From Ariolimax columbianus (Eukaryota; Mollusca; Gastropoda; Stylommatophora; Arionidae): DNA of 64,000 bases. The stretch covers positions 74,043,948 to 74,107,947 of the forward strand of contig JAVGWX010000007.1 of assembly GCA_036924085.1 (NCBI GenBank), given 5' to 3'. The notes beneath the pieces were generated by a model that saw only the letters and a program-made list of their open reading frames with translations, had not been told where the DNA came from and made no database searches. Below, piece after piece: positions 40,497-54,085 of this stretch (within the stretch, counting starts at the first letter, position 1; each line of letters begins with the position of its first letter). The position numbers and the translations under genes were made by a program.

Positions 40497-42444
40497 CTTT
40501 ACAATGTATGTAAATATACACTCGCGAGCATACGACTACTCTAAGACAGATGTACAGAAGATGAAAGATACAGACAGCCACATAAACTGGAAAGATATTG
40601 TCAGAGGTACAGACGTTGAACAAGAGGCAGAGTGTTTCAAAACACTTTTAGAACAACTAAAAGTCGAATATGTTCCATGTATGGAGGTAAACACCAATCA
40701 TAAGAAGTGGATTACTAGATTTGTAGCTAAATGTACAAGAGCTTAAAATAAAGCCTGGACAATGTATTTAAAGGCAAGTAAATCAAAAAAGATATATTAA
40801 AAATATTTGGACAAGCAAAACATAGCTCAGAAAGTAAATAAAGCAGCAAAAATAGACTTTGAAAAAAACTTACTAATAGGATCAAGACTGATGGTGAAAG
40901 CTTCTTTTCTAATGTTAGAAATAAATAAAGACCTAAAAACAAGGTAGGCTTTCTCATAGACAGTACAGTGACAATAAGCAGAGAAAATAGGGAGATAGCT
41001 AATCTAATAAATCAATACGTTGGCACAGTCTATACAAAAGAACACTCCTCCAAGATACCAGAGCCTATACATATTTTCAAATGTCAAATGGATATAGTGC
41101 GATTAAGGTCATTCTGTATTACGGAGGAAATGGTTCTAAAAAGATTGGAAGGATTAAAAGTGGATAAATGTACAGATCAAGATGGTATCCATTCATCAAT
41201 GCTATTTGAAGTATAGACTAACTAGTTAAACCATTGGCTATATTATTTTCTCAATCACTTGCAAAATGGGTTGTTCCAAGAGATTGGAAAGATGCAGGAG
41301 TGATTCCCTTATTCAAAAGAGGAAAGAAATCAGATCCAGCTAATTAAGTAAGTTTAACGTGCATAGTCTGTAAATTGTTAGAGTCAATAATGAAAGAAAA
41401 CATTGTAATGCATCTAGACAGGTTAAATCTAATCAGAAATAGTCAGCATGGGTTTACTAGAGGGAGACCGTGCTTAACAAATCTATTGGAGTGCATGGAG
41501 ATGATTACTAAAATCATAGATAAGGGAGAACCAGTGGATGTTATTTATCTAGATTTTACAAAGGCTTTTGATATAGTACCTCATCAACGATTATTTAAAA
41601 AGTTAAAATCACATGGGATAGATGGGCAGATTGCCGATTGGATTGAAAGTTGGTTAACGGGAAGAAGACAGCGATTGGCATAAATAAGGAGTACTCTGAG
41701 TGGTGTGAAGTAAAAAATGGAACAAAATTACAGAATTGCGAGAACAATAATAGAATGATAGATAACGAAAGAGACATAGGGGTAATAATAGAGCATACAG
41801 GTAAGGTGAGTGAGCAAGTCCAGGTAGCAGTGAATAAGTCAAATGCAACGTTAGGTATGATAAAAAAAAAGAAATATTAAACATAGGAGTAATGAGATGA
41901 TTGACACACTGTATAAAGCATTAGTTAGACCTAGATCGGAGTACTGTGTACAAGTGTGGAGTACTTGTCGTAGAAGAGCTATAAATATGCTGGAAAGGAT
42001 ACAAAGAATAGCGACAAAACTGATAGTGGGATTCCAGAATTACAGTTACGATGAAAGACTCAGAAAAACCGGCCGTTAATGTCTAGAAAAGAGACGAATT
42101 AAACGTGACTAAATCTAAGTTGATAAGATAATCACAGCAAAAGTTAAATTGGACTATAACAAGTTTTTCAAAATACAACCACCAGCGAGAACAAGAGGAC
42201 ACAGATACAAATTAACTAACGAAAGGTCCAAATTGGACACAGAACATTTTTTTTTATTCAGACAGTGGTGAATGCTTGGAATGCTTTGCCCCAGGAAATA
42301 GTGCAGGCAGAGACAGTTAATGCATTTAAGAATAAATATGATGTACATAGTTATTAGAGCAGGGTAATGCAAATGGGACTGGTTGTCTACAGACTCTGAT
42401 GAGTTTTCTAAACCAATATAAAAACGTTATGTTAAGTTAAGTTA
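40497..42444 (+). mobile_element. CR1-like LINE lacking its RT active site, unit 2
   Basis: Copy of 13190-15137 with the same deletion of the YADD-bearing palm between GRRQRLA and RDIGVII. Private substitutions include KSFC to RSFC in the pre-RT part and VADW to IADW before the WLTGRR motif. Confidence 0.88.
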
Positions 42445-42606
42445 TGCCGTGTTTGTTAGCTTACTCAGTACGTTTTATGATTGTGCTAACTTTTTGTTTC
42501 ACCGCTTCACATTGTTCTTTGTAGGACAATGTGCGATCCATTGTAATTCCTAGGTACTTAGGTGTATCTATATGTTTAAGTTTATGCCCCTGCCATCTAA
42601 TCTTTC
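42445..42606 (-). mobile_element. Jockey-group LINE RT fragment, unit 2
   Basis: Copy of 15138-15299 with a single change near the junction (GCCATCTAATC in place of GCCAACTAATC). Confidence 0.65.
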
Positions 42607-43175
42607 AATAGAGAATATATTAAGAAGAGTCCACAGCTCCATGTTTGCAGACGATCTGGCTTTGTGGACCACTGAAGAAAATCGGATGCAGCAGGCCCTA
42701 ACATCGCTGGAGTAGTGGACGATGAGACAGACAGACTGGCTAAAGAAGGTGCAAGGTTACCACAACCAGATTCTAGTGTGAGTGTGACCTACGAAGAGTT
42801 CAGATACAAGGCCAAATGGGAAACAGAGCATACTGGCTACACAAAAAATGATGCCTACTACCAGTTGAACAGAAGAGAGCAGGTCGTGGTCTTCAGACTC
42901 CGCACAGGCCACAACAGACTGAGGTACCATCTATTCAATAAACTGAAGAAAGGTGGTACTGACGAATGCACCTGTGGTACAGGGAAAATGACCGCGGAAC
43001 ATCCGCTGCAAAATTGTCCGACATACGAGAACCAGAGAAAGCACATGTATCCATCACCAGTGGAAACACTAGACAAGCTCTATGGCAGTGTCGACAGCCT
43101 CAAGATGACAGCTGCCTTCTTCGAAAAAATTCAAGTTGACGTCTGACAGCGTACGAAGAAGAAGATTTACCTCGA
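42607..43175 (+). mobile_element. I/Nimb-like LINE, RT fused to RNase H by deletion, unit 2
   Basis: Copy of 15300-15868 with an identical 143-codon tail frame (42715-43146) and the same deletion junction, so the deletion predates the tandem duplication. Confidence 0.85.
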
Positions 43176-45118
43176 ATTGTTTTTAACACCTGCACAAATT
43201 AACAGTCATCTAACAATATTCATATTTCTGTTGTTCATCCTCTCTCTCTTTCTCTCTCTCTCTACTTTGGTCTTCTTGTTTCTCTGTACTCTCAGCAATC
43301 AATGCTGACTACCAACTAATGTGTGACAAATATGAACTGCTGTGATCATATAAGACATTCCAATGTACCCCGCCCACTACCAGTTAAAGGCCAACACAAA
43401 ATACAGAAGGGATTGAAGCTCACGAGCAAAAACATGCATTTAGAACGTGCCAACCGTAGCGACAATCCGCCGAAGAAACTGTTCATTATGTCAAGGAAAG
43501 AATGTCAGAATACAAACACAGCCAACTTGCTGTTTACATTCATGGATACATCGAGTAATACAAATATACTGTAGTCGGGGATGCTGTGGTAGAAACTTCT
43601 CTATACGAGGTTTTAGCTTTTATCAGATGGGGATAGCCAGTTCCCTTCCTCGAAGTCTTGGCTTACAATATCACTGATATATACATTTATTGTTATTACC
43701 GCTAGGGATGAGGTACTAGAATCTTCATTGTTCTGATACACACACGAATCCATGAACTGGTCAATACGACATGATACCGCACAAAGGACAACGGTCTGTG
43801 GTAGAAAAGGGCAAGTCTTTCAAGAATCCAGAAATTGAAACCTCTAATCAAACCAAAAACTTCAGGTTTTGTGAAAACCAATTCCTGTTCCTCTATCATT
43901 TCTCCTAACAGTAAATCTGGTACTCGTTTACAGCTGGGTTGGCTGGAACAAGTTGCAGCCGGAAAGAAGCAGCCACTCTACCAACGTTGTATCCTACGCT
44001 CTACATGTACATATAGTGTGGTCTTATGTTTCCTCTAATAACATGTCTTAATGGTAATCACACATTTTCTTCTGCTTATCTCACGGAATAATCATTCCTT
44101 CATGGTTTTATGCTTAAACATCTATCTAATTGTTCTATTATAGGTCAATGGCCAATGTTTTGTTATTATTATTGTCATGATTATTATCATCAACATCCTC
44201 ATCATCTTCTATCAACTTGTGTCATTAGAAGGCGTGGAAGGGGGTGTAGTTTTATGTCGTGTGCCATCTTCGTCGCCGATGTTGTTGACATCCAGTTTTT
44301 CTTTAAACATAGCGAGGGACATAACCAAACAAATACAAAAAATATATAATTAAGAGTTATCCCATCATAAAAAATTTGCGTGAGAGGTTCTGGCTTGGGC
44401 GTCTCCCCTCTTTATCCAGGTTACAAACCTTAGAACGAGTGAGCTATGGCCCTACACCAGAACCACATGGACGTGTACATTGGCATCTGTACACTGAAGG
44501 CGATAGGTGTTAATTATCCACCCGACCAAATTTCTCACGCTTGTTGTCGTCCTCGTGCACGACATATGGGGAGGAACAGCTCGCGACCCCGGGCGCTCGT
44601 CGGCGACGATTGTGACAGCAAAGCCGTGCTTATCACAAGAGCTGAACCTTGAACCTTGACCGGCGTCGAAGTCATGGAGCGAACTAGACAAGTAACTGGC
44701 AGAAGACAACACTGGCTGCTCCTGTAGCTGTTAATAGTAAGGTTAGAGTTAGCATATATGCTGATGCCTGTTTAAGTTAGCTCTGTTGTGGTGACAGCGA
44801 CTCGCATATTGTTTTTAAAATGAATTTAATAATATTCATAAAGTGCAAATAAATGTTAAAAATTTCCGAAAGGTAAATTTCGAATGGTATGCTCCATTAT
44901 ACGCACCCTTAACTATTATAAGTATTTGCTTTATTTTCATGTAATTATTAAATGATTTATATTATTGTAGTGCATTTATTACATCCCTTTCTTTTGAATA
45001 CATTGCCCTTATGACGAAGTAATCATTGTCCGTGTAAATACAGTTCACTACTAGGCCGTGAAACTGTTATCTAGCTAGTCGAAGATCATGTGCTGAAAGT
45101 TATTTATGGTTAAGCGTG
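43176..45118. other. Unrecognised segment before the empty LINE site, unit 2
   Basis: Copy of 15869-17811 with scattered single-base changes. Nothing recognised beyond the same CT and ATT/ATC microsatellites. Confidence 0.45.
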
Positions 45119-45135
45119 CTTATATTCCGTGTGTG
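45119..45135. other. Empty target site for the Tx1-like LINE, unit 2
   Basis: Single CTTATATTCCGTGTGTG with TTAAGCGTG before and CTACTTTTAAATTG after, i.e. the left flank of 17812 joined to the right flank of 23495. This is the pre-insertion state. Confidence 0.95.
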
Positions 45136-45920
45136 CTACTTTTAAATTGTTCAAGCTTGGATATGTAAAAGCAAATGTATGTAGACTTTTATGTTATAAA
45201 TTTCTCTAACATACCATCTATAGATTGTTAATCTCATTGTAAATATCCAAATTTTAAACTGTACATTTTTTAGAACAGGACACCCATTACCATCATTTTA
45301 ATAACACTAGCCATATGGAATCTTGCATGTTTACTGCTGGCTGAATATATGTAAAAATAATATTCATAATGTGGCATAAGAAATACGTAAACATTAAATT
45401 GAACCTTATTACATTGTGTGTTTGTTTCTTGTTTATTTCTTTATTTCACAAGACGCACAAGTTGCCATATTAACAAATGTAAACAAACAGATATTAAAGT
45501 ACACATTCCTAAAGCCCAGGTATTGATAAAATTGCTCTTTGCTGTCACTCTGTGTATTTATGGTATATTCGAATACTGACACTATTAACATACACCAAAT
45601 TGAAAGCATGGTAGTAATACATATCTTATTATTTTAAACATACATTTTTGTACGAATGCACATATTTCTTTACGTTTGTGTGTGCGTGTGTGTACAACTG
45701 TGTAAAACCCTACAGTATTGACAGATTTCCAAAACTACTTATTACGTACTGTTCCTACTGGCATTATAAATGCAGCTCAAGAATAGATTGCAAAACACCT
45801 TCGATTGGTTCTGTTGTTGTTGATTCATCCATTAAGCAAATACATACACAGTAGGCGTTTAGCTTGTTTGAAAAAGCCAGTCTTTGCAAACCGTCGAAGG
45901 GTTTGAGAGTTGATAATGCT
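45136..45920. other. Unrecognised AT-rich flank, unit 2
   Basis: Copy of 23496-24280 with a few single-base changes. Nothing recognised. Confidence 0.5.
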
Positions 45921-46019
45921 ATTGTGGTTAACATGTGGGTAGTAAGATTATATGTACGAACGTAAATATTGCTGTGTCACTGTGTGTGTTAACATATGGA
46001 TAGCAAGATACTGTGTAGA

Positions 46020-46686
46020 AGATTAAAGCTTGGTGTCACTCTGTTAATATGTTGATAGTGAGAAACTATGTAGGACATTAAAGCTCTGCGTTAGACTGCT
46101 AACAAGCTTGCGGTTGGTGTGCTAACATGTGAATAGTAACATATCATGAAGAAGATTAAAGCTTGGTGTCAATCTGCTAAAATGTTGATAGTGAGATACT
46201 ATGTAGGACATCGAAGCTCTGCGTTAGACTAATAACAAGCTTACGGTTGGTATGCTAACATGTAAATAGTAAAATATAATGTAGAAGATTAAAGATTGGT
46301 GTCAATCTGCTAATATGTTGATAGAGAGATACTATGTAGGACATCGAAGCTCTGCGTTAGACTAATAACAAGCTTGTGGTTGGTGTGCTAACATGTTAAT
46401 AGTAAAATATCATGTAGAAGATTAAAGATTGGTGTCAATCTGCTAATATGTTGATAGTGAGATACTATGTAGGACATCAAAGCTCTGCGTTAGACTGCTA
46501 ACAAGCTTGTGGTTGGTGTGCTAACATGTGAATAGCAAAATATCATGTAGAAAATTAAAGCTTGGTGTCAATCTGCTAATATGTTGATAGTGAGATACTA
46601 TGTAGGACATTAAAGCTGAGTGTTAGTCTACTAACATGTGGATAGTAAGATATATTCAAGACAGTAAATCTCCAAGTTGGTTTGCA
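46020..46686. repeat. 133-bp higher-order satellite repeat, 5 copies
   Basis: Same sub-array as at 24380-24912 with GATTAAAG-type words at about 46020, 46153, 46286, 46419 and 46552. The additional copy accounts for 133 of the 194 bp by which this part of unit 2 exceeds unit 1, a clear copy-number difference between duplicates. Confidence 0.85.
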
Positions 46687-46860
46687 TCTGTTGATTTGTA
46701 AATAGTAAGACCTTATGTAAGAGATTTAAGCTCAGTATCTGACTCCTAACATGTGGATAGTAAGATAATATGTACACCATTAAATCTTAGTGTCTATCTG
46801 TTAATATGTAGATAAAGAGATAATATGTAGGATATTAAAACTCAATTTTAGTCCTCTAGC

Positions 46861-47011
46861 GTGCAAAAATTCGTTATTCTTCTTTGCGTTCAGGATCCTT
46901 TGGTCATCTGCAAGCCAGTAATCATGATGCAGTCCATAATCTTTACCAGGAGATAGTGGCTGCACCATAGCTTTTGCCTCAGCTCTGCATTCTATGGTAT
47001 CTCATTTCACT
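46861..47011 (-). mobile_element. Possible RNase H LINE scrap inside satellite, unit 2
   Basis: Copy of 25088-25238 with a single difference near 46873 (AATTCGTTATT in place of AATTCTTTATT). Confidence 0.4.
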
Positions 47012-47981
47012 AAAACACTGAAAGTAAAATGCTATGTAGAACACACATTTTGGTGTTGGTCTGTTAATTTATGGATTGTAGGTACTACGTAAGACTGTAA
47101 AATTACATGGCGATCTACATATGTTGCCATGTGGATAGTAAAGTAATATGTAAGGTATCCAATCCTAGTATTGGTCAGTTATCAAATGGATTGAAAGATA
47201 ATATTTAGGGTATCAAATCTTGGTGCTGGTCTGTTAACATGTGGAGGGTAAAATAATATGTAAGGTAGCAAATCTTGGTGCTGGTCTGTTAACATGTGGG
47301 TGGTAAGATAATATGTAGGGTATCAAATCTCGGTGCTGGTCTGTTAACATGTGGATGTTAAAATAATATGTAGGGTATCCAATCTTGGTGCTGGTCTGTT
47401 AACATGTGGATGGTAAGATAATATTTAGTGTAACAAATCTTGGTGCTGGTCTGTCAACATGTGGATGGTAAGATAGTATGTATAACAGTAAAGCTAAGTG
47501 TTCTTCTGGCATGGTGATTCAAAGATAAAATGTAGGGCATTGAAGCACAGTGTGGATCTATTAACATGTGATTAGTAGTATAATATGTACAACATTAACG
47601 GACATGGTCAGTTTTTTGAGAGGTGGAAAGTAAGATACTATGTGGGACAGTAGAGTTTGTTGTCCATCTACTTATTTTGTCCTGTGAATATCAAGATAAT
47701 ATAAAGGACATTGAACCACGGTGTGATTCTGTTTGCACTGTGATAGTCAAATAAAATAATTAAGTCTATTGCATCTCTTTTTGGGGGGAAAGGAAGATAC
47801 TTTTATTTTGGCGATAAGGCTCAGTGTGAGTTTGTTAATGTATTGATAGTAAAAATTTATTTAGAACATTACAGCTCGTTGTTGGTCTATTGACATGTGG
47901 ACAGCAGGATGCTGTTTGGAAAATTTATTATTGGTTTCTGTTTGTTAACAAATGGAAGGTAACACACTTAATAGGACAGAA

Positions 47982-48170
47982 AAGCTCAGTGTTGGTCTGT
48001 TAATATATGTGAACTGTAAGATATTGTGTAGGACACGTGTTCTCAGTGTTGGTCTGTTAATACATGTGAACTGTAAGATATTGTGTAGGACACATGTTCT
48101 CAGTGTTGGTCTGTTAATACATGTGAACTGTAAGACATTGTGTAGGACACGTGTTCTCTGTGTTGGTCTG
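47982..48170. repeat. 57-bp satellite variant, 3 copies
   Basis: Same variant monomer as at 26212, here in three consecutive copies (one begins with AATATATGTGAACTG). The extra copy explains most of the remaining length excess of unit 2 over unit 1 in this part of the satellite. Confidence 0.75.
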
Positions 48171-49609
48171 TAAACATGATGATTAGTAAGATATTATGTA
48201 TGACATTACAGCTCAGTGTTGATGTTTTATCAAGGGGAAAGATAATATATACAACTTTACATCTTGGCTGTTATGCGTTAACATTTGAATATTAAGAAAA
48301 TATGTAGGACATGAAAGCTCACTGTTCGTATGCTAACAAGTGGATAGTACAATACTATGAGGTAAAGTAATGCTAGCTGTCATTCTGTTAACACGTAGAT
48401 AGTAAGATTCTATGTAGGAAATTACTGCTCTGTGTTGGTATTTTGACCTGGGGATAGTAAGATACTATAAAGGACATTACAGATCAGTGTTGGTCTGTTA
48501 ACAAGCGGAGAGTAAGATACTATGTAGGACATTACTACTCAGTTCTGGTCTGTTTACCTGGGGAAAAAATATACTCTGTAGGACACCTACTCATGAGGTT
48601 GGTCTGTTTTCATGTAGATAGTGAGAACATATATACAACATTATTTCTCAGTTGATGTATATTAACATGTGGATATCAAGAAAATAAGTAGGACATGAAA
48701 GTTCACTGTCTGTGTGTTATGAAGTGGATAGTTTGATGTTATGTAGAAAAGTGAAGATTGCTTTCATTCTGTTATAACGTGTGGATAGTAAAACAATAGG
48801 TAGGACATTAAAGATTTGTGTCAGACTGCTATCTTTGTACAGAAAGATAAAAAGTAGGTCATTTAAGCTTTGTGTTAGTATGTTAACTTCTGGACAGTAA
48901 GATTACATGTAGGACATTAACAAATGGGAATGGTTTGTAAACATGCAAACAGTTTAATGCTACATAGGACAATAAAACTCAGTGTCTGTCTGCTAACAGT
49001 TGTATAGTTAGTTAGATTCTATGTACGTTATCTATGCCAAAAGCTCGGTTTTCGGCTATTAACATGCAAATTAGTAATGTACCATGTAGGACATTACAGC
49101 TTGTTGTCGGCCTGCTAAGATAGGGATAGTATGATACTTTACAGGACAATTATCTTGGTGTCCATCTGTTAATATACAGACAGTAAGATACTACCTAGGA
49201 CCTTAAAGCTCAGTGTTAGCCTTCATCTTTTGTCATGCTGATACTAAGATACTATGTAGGAGATTAAAAATCAGATTTGGTCTGTTAAAGAGGCGTCAGT
49301 GAGATACTTTATAGGACCGTCAAGCTCAGTTTAGATCTGTTAAAGTGGGATCAGTAAGATATTATGTAGGACAATAATACTTTTAGGTAGGTTTCTTAAC
49401 ATGGGGATTGTAAAATGCTATGCAGGACAGTAAAGTTAGGTGACTGTTCGTGTATGTTACTGTTGGGATACTCAGATAGTATGTTAATATGTAGACAGTA
49501 AGATGCTATGTATCGCATTAAATCTAAAGAATCGGTTGGTTATATGAGGACATTAAGATAATATATAGGACACTAAAGCTTAGTGTAATTCTGTTGACAT
49601 GGAGACAGT

Positions 49610-49873
49610 TTTTTTGGTGTTTTTTTTGGTTTTTTTGGGGAGTTTGCCTCATTTCTCTAATCCCCAAGGTGGTGTACATTGTACTGTGGTTTTTATTTTG
49701 CGCCTGTCGGCCAAGTGCTACCAACTTCAGCATGCATTTTATGTAAGGGTCTGCTTCCTCTTGCATTTTCTAAGAATTCGCTTCCTTGGGGTAACGGCGC
49801 TGTGATGGGGATTGAACCCAGCACCTTTGGGTTTTGAGCCATGCCACTTAACCACTAGGCCACACCGTCCCCA
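49610..49873 (-). mobile_element. tRNA-derived SINE, unit 3
   Basis: Third orthologous copy, with target duplications at 49598-49609 and 49872-49883. Box A and box B are conserved; the D-to-anticodon side has one private change (plus-strand GAGCCATGCC in place of GAGCCGTGCC). Confidence 0.85.
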
Positions 49874-50148
49874 TGGTGACAGTAAGATAATATGTAGGAT
49901 ATTAGCGAATAGCATCGGTCTGTTAACATTTAGATAGTAAGATTTTATGTAGTACATTACAGCTTGCTATTAGGTCTGCTAACATTTAAAAAGAAAGATT
50001 TTATATTAGGACATTAGAGCTTGGTGTTAGTCTGTTGACATGGAGACTGTAAAATGCTATGAATGACATTAAAACATGTGGATAGTACAATATCATGTAG
50101 GATAGCAAAGCTCAGAGTCCGGCTGATGACATGGGTACAGTAAGATAT

Positions 50149-50206
50149 CTTCTTCCAAGTACGCTGTCAGACATCAACGTGAATTTGTTGAAGAAGAAGA
50201 AGAAGT
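50149..50206 (-). mobile_element. 5'-truncated LINE 3' tip, unit 3
   Basis: Copy of the 725-780 fragment in unit 3, with CTTCCAAG in place of CTTCGAAG. Same flanking satellite word. Confidence 0.65.
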
Positions 50207-51944
50207 AAGATAGTGTGTAGGAAATTAAAACTTACTGTCGGTTTGTTAACACGTAGATAATAAGATATTATTTTTAACAGTAAAGCATGGTGTCTGCTTG
50301 TTAACATGTAGATAGTAAGATATTATGTAGGGCATTCAAGCTCTGTGTTGGTCAGTTGACTTGTGAATAGTAAGATACTCTGTAGGACATTCAAGCTCTG
50401 TGTTGGGCCAGTTGAGTTGTGAATAGTAAGATACTCTGTAAGACATTCAAGCTCTGTGTTGGCCTGTTTACATGTGGAAAATAAGATACTCTGTAAGACA
50501 TTCAAGCTATGTGTTTGCCTGTTGACATGTGGATAGTAAAATACTCTGTAGGACATTCAAGCTCTGTGTTGGCCTGTTGACATGTGGATAGTAGGATACT
50601 CTGTAAGACATTCAAGCTATGTTGCCCAATTGACATGTGGATAGTAAAATACTATGTAGGACATTAAAGCTCTGTGTTGGCCTGTTGACATGTGGATAGT
50701 AAGATAATCTGTAGGACATTCAAGCTATGTGCTTGCCTGTTGACATGTGGATAGTAAAATACTCTGTAGCACATTCAAGCTCTATGTTGGCCTGTTAACA
50801 TGTGGATAGTAAGATACTCTGCAGGAAATTAAAGCTCTGTCTTGGCCTGTTGACATGTGGATAGTAAGATATTCTGTAGGACATTCAAGCTCTGTGTTGG
50901 CCTGTTAACATTGGGTTAGTAAGATACTCTGTAGGACATTCAAGCTCTGTGTTGGCCTGTTAACATGTGTATAGTAAGATACTCTGTAGCACATTAAAGC
51001 TCTGTCTTGGCCTGTTGACATGTGGATAGTAAGATACTCTGTAGGACATTCAAGCTCTGTGTTGGCCTGTTAACATGTGTATAGTAATATACTCTGTAGC
51101 ACATTAAAGCTCTGTCTTGGCCTGTTGACATGTGGATAGTAAGATACTCTGTAAGACATTCAAGCTCTGTGTTGGCCTGTTAACATGTGGTTAATAAGAT
51201 ACTATGTAGAACATTCAAGCTCTGTGTTGGCCTGTTAACATATGGATAGTAAGATACTCTGTAGCATATTAAAGCTCTGTCTTGGCCTGTTGAAATGTGG
51301 ATAGTAAGATACTCTGTAAGACATTTAAACTCTGTTTTGGCCTGTTAACATGGTGGCAGTAAGGAACTATGTAGGACATCAATGTTTTGGGTAAGTCTAA
51401 CATCTGGATAGTGGATACTGTGCAGTGCATTCAATCTACAGTTGGTTTGTTAATATGTGGATTGTAAGATCCTCTGTAAGACATTAAAGCTGTCTGTCAG
51501 TCTGGAACCATTGGGATTGTACAATACTTTGAAGAAGAATAAAACTTGGTATTGGTCTGTTAATATATAGTTAGCAAATTACAATGTAGGACTGTAAAGT
51601 TTCGAGTCAGTGAACTTATGTTTAATGGGGATAGTGCGATACTTTGTAGGACAATACCGTTTATTTGTCTGTATGTTAATATTCATATAGTAAGGTATTA
51701 TATAAAAGACTGTTACCATGTGCTTAGGTAGATACTGTGTAGGACATCAACATTTAATGCTGGTATGATAGTCTGTGGATAGTAAGATTCTATATATAGG
51801 ACATTAAAACTTGATGTAGCATAGTAAGATACTAGATAGGACTGTAATGCCACAGGGTCATCTTCCCTTGTAGAATTACAGGTCTACTAAGACTAAGATT
51901 AATATAAACACATAATCTTACAAATACTATTTCTTTTGTTGCAG

Positions 51945-52122
51945 ATTCTGCACTTTACACTATACGAAATACAAGACCTCACCACTAATGGAGTCTCCCG
52001 CGGAACACCTGGCTGAGACATTTCCATTCTACTCCGTCTTCCTCCACGCTGCCCGAGACTCACCAAACGTTGCCGTGGACGATCAATACGAAAGACAATG
52101 GTTGAGTATGAGGATTACCTGA
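51945..52122 (+). other. Candidate exon with 44-codon ORF, unit 3
   Basis: Copy of the 2521-2698 segment; ATG at 51988, TGA at 52120. It shares the Val change with unit 2 and has a private Arg-to-Pro change in the ETFRF stretch. Two replacement differences in a 44-codon frame give no sign of purifying selection. Confidence 0.3.
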
Positions 52123-52176
52123 CTTGACTTAAACACAAGGCAACGACTCAAGCTGGCCATCTATCTTCTCGGCACA

Positions 52177-52375
52177 CCCCCCCCCCCCCCCCCCCCCATG
52201 CCATCAGAACACATTTTGCAGCCCTGCCCATCGTTTACCGACAAGAAGTAGCATTTGGCAATAACAAGTGTCCTTCCACGAGTAGCTGTACAGAAGTACT
52301 CGGACCCTCAAGTCAACTGCTGCCTTCGTTAGAGTAAGTGAATTCGAGGTCTGAAGACGAACAAGGAAGATCTCT
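52177..52375 (+). mobile_element. Poly-C run and LINE 3' fragment, unit 3
   Basis: Copy of 2754-2950 with 21 C residues (52177-52197), showing that the homopolymer length varies between the tandem units (17, 16 and 21). Confidence 0.65.
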
Positions 52376-52584
52376 TTTCTTGACATTTTTCGCGCCAGCC
52401 GAAGCACATCAGTACAAGTACAGTCAACCTCCATCAAGATGATTTCAGCAAAAAGCTTTGCATGATCTTGCAGTAGGAGTTTATTTAACAGTTTACTTGC
52501 ATAATGAGGTTGCTATCCTCATGCACAACTCTCTTTAGTCGCGCCTTTCAATATATGCATGGAGTTCAATCAATCAAATCAGAA

Positions 52585-52834
52585 CAAAAAGGCATAGCTT
52601 TAAATTAAATAAAGTAAGGTCAAGATTGGATATTTGGAAATATTTCTTTAGTCAGAGAGGGGGGAATGCTTGGAATGCATTTCCAAGGAACTGATGGAAG
52701 CAGAGGCAGTTGATGCATTTAAGAATACATTAGATGCGCATAGCTTATTGAGCAAGGAAATGTAAATGAAACTGGTTGCGTACAGACTCTGCATAGTCTT
52801 CTAAACCAGTATAAAGACGTTAAGTTAAGTTAAA
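52585..52834 (+). mobile_element. CR1-like LINE 3' end, unit 3
   Basis: Copy of 3160-3408; one private base change just after the NAWNAFP segment (GGAACTGATGG in place of GGAAGTGATGG). Confidence 0.75.
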
Positions 52835-53828
52835 TCAAGATCACTCATCTCTTTTTGTTGAAGCACAGGTCCAGCATTGTATTTGACTTACCATAACCAG
52901 CTTTTAGGAAAGATTTTTTCTAGTTATTTGCAGTAGGTAAGCGATAATTTGTACATTTTGAGATTGCCACATCCATGGACAACTCTTAGTCCTCGCGTTC
53001 AACATGCAATTAATGTTTTGGCCACTCAGGAGAAATACATACATAGCTCACCTTAAGATTGTTTGCCCTTGACCTACTGTGACAGTATTATGTGGCGGTT
53101 ATATTCTACCATTCTCAGTAAGGGACCCCGGATACACTATGGGAGGTCATGTTATTGATAGATTTGAAACAAGCAGCGATAACGATAGAAAAGATATGAA
53201 TTTGGAATTGCATGTGTTAAGCTTTTATAGAAGTGTTCATACGTGGTTGCGAAGTTTCGATGGCTCACAAACAAAACATGTCTGTGTTCAGATTCCTGAT
53301 CTGACAGGGTCGTACACCTATTAAATGTCGTGCTGAATATGGTTTAACCAGGCTCTAAAGTGCAAAACACAGAACAATATACTGCCTCTTAGGAACCACG
53401 GTAAACGAGGGGAAAAAAAGAAATATAGCTTTTTAGTGTTTTCTCCAGTATCGCATTCTGTTTTTTATTATATGGCTTGCTGGCTTAGGGTCGTTCGTTC
53501 TCAATCTTGCATAACCAAGCCCTGATATGGCTTAAATAGCAGAATGTTGTCCAGAGAACGGAATGCAAATATGCTGATCGGTGTGGACTGCACAGAACAC
53601 GGCCAGGCACTTGAGCATCCGTGGTCAACCACTGCACGCGAGCTCATATCCAGTCGTCCTGACTTGTCTTGCCACTGGTTAAAGTTGGACTCGAGCGAGA
53701 GAGTGTGGTCGACAAACTGCGCAACCCTTTCTCACTTAAAGGAAATTCATCGCGCAAGTCATTCTTTTTTCATGTATCCAGTACTAACACAGTCGAGTCC
53801 TGTGACGACGGGCGAGAAGAGAGCGTAG
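52835..53828. other. Unrecognised segment, unit 3
   Basis: Copy of 3409-4400. The 81-codon frame is at 53079-53324 and the 94-codon frame at 53544-53828, the latter with a Pro-to-His change (ALEHPW in place of ALEPPW). Confidence 0.4.
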
Positions 53829-54085
53829 GTCCACTGACAAGCTAAACTACAGTCAAAAAGCTGCGTCAGTTGCGGGACACCTTGCTGAGCAATAAAGCGG
53901 CTGAGGTACATGGATTTGCTGACAACCATGATCACCGCCTCGCGAAGCAAACTTTCTCTGCTTTCACTGACTTCGAATATGCAGTTCCCATATTCCCACC
54001 CATCCACAACCCGGATTTACAGAATATTTGACTGGATGGACTGGCTGGGTGCAAAAAGTAAAGGCTCGTGATGGACGAAAAACAT
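53829..54085 (+). mobile_element. Possible LINE linker fragment, unit 3
   Basis: Copy of 4404-4660. Private changes include a stop (AATATTTGA in place of AATACTCGA near 54029) that closes the frame, as expected for a non-functional fragment. Confidence 0.4.

Larger units (their letters stand above)
27591..49424. repeat. Tandem ~22-kb repeat, unit 2 (complete, empty LINE site)
   Basis: Complete second copy of the unit, 21834 bp, collinear with unit 1. It lacks the Tx1-like LINE, lacks about six 55-bp satellite monomers between 28680 and 28740 relative to units 1 and 3, and has a private small deletion in the I/Nimb-like LINE near 37755. It has one more copy of a 133-bp higher-order satellite repeat (46020-46686) and one more copy of a 57-bp satellite variant (47982-48152) than unit 1. 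Scattered single-base differences along the whole unit show that it is not a simple assembly echo of unit 1. Confidence 0.95.
45921..51865. repeat. 55-bp satellite block spanning the unit 2/unit 3 junction
   Basis: Collinear with the block at 24281-29690 but longer, because the 133-bp and 57-bp sub-arrays each have one more copy and because the regular 55-bp series in unit 3 (about 50320-51340) retains the six monomers missing from unit 2. No gene is seen in it. Confidence 0.92.

Noticed and set aside
27591..49424. Unit 2 as an assembly duplication of unit 1
   Set aside because: Units differ by many substitutions, by the LINE with a clean empty site, and by several indels of defined repeat units. 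Read depth would settle it.
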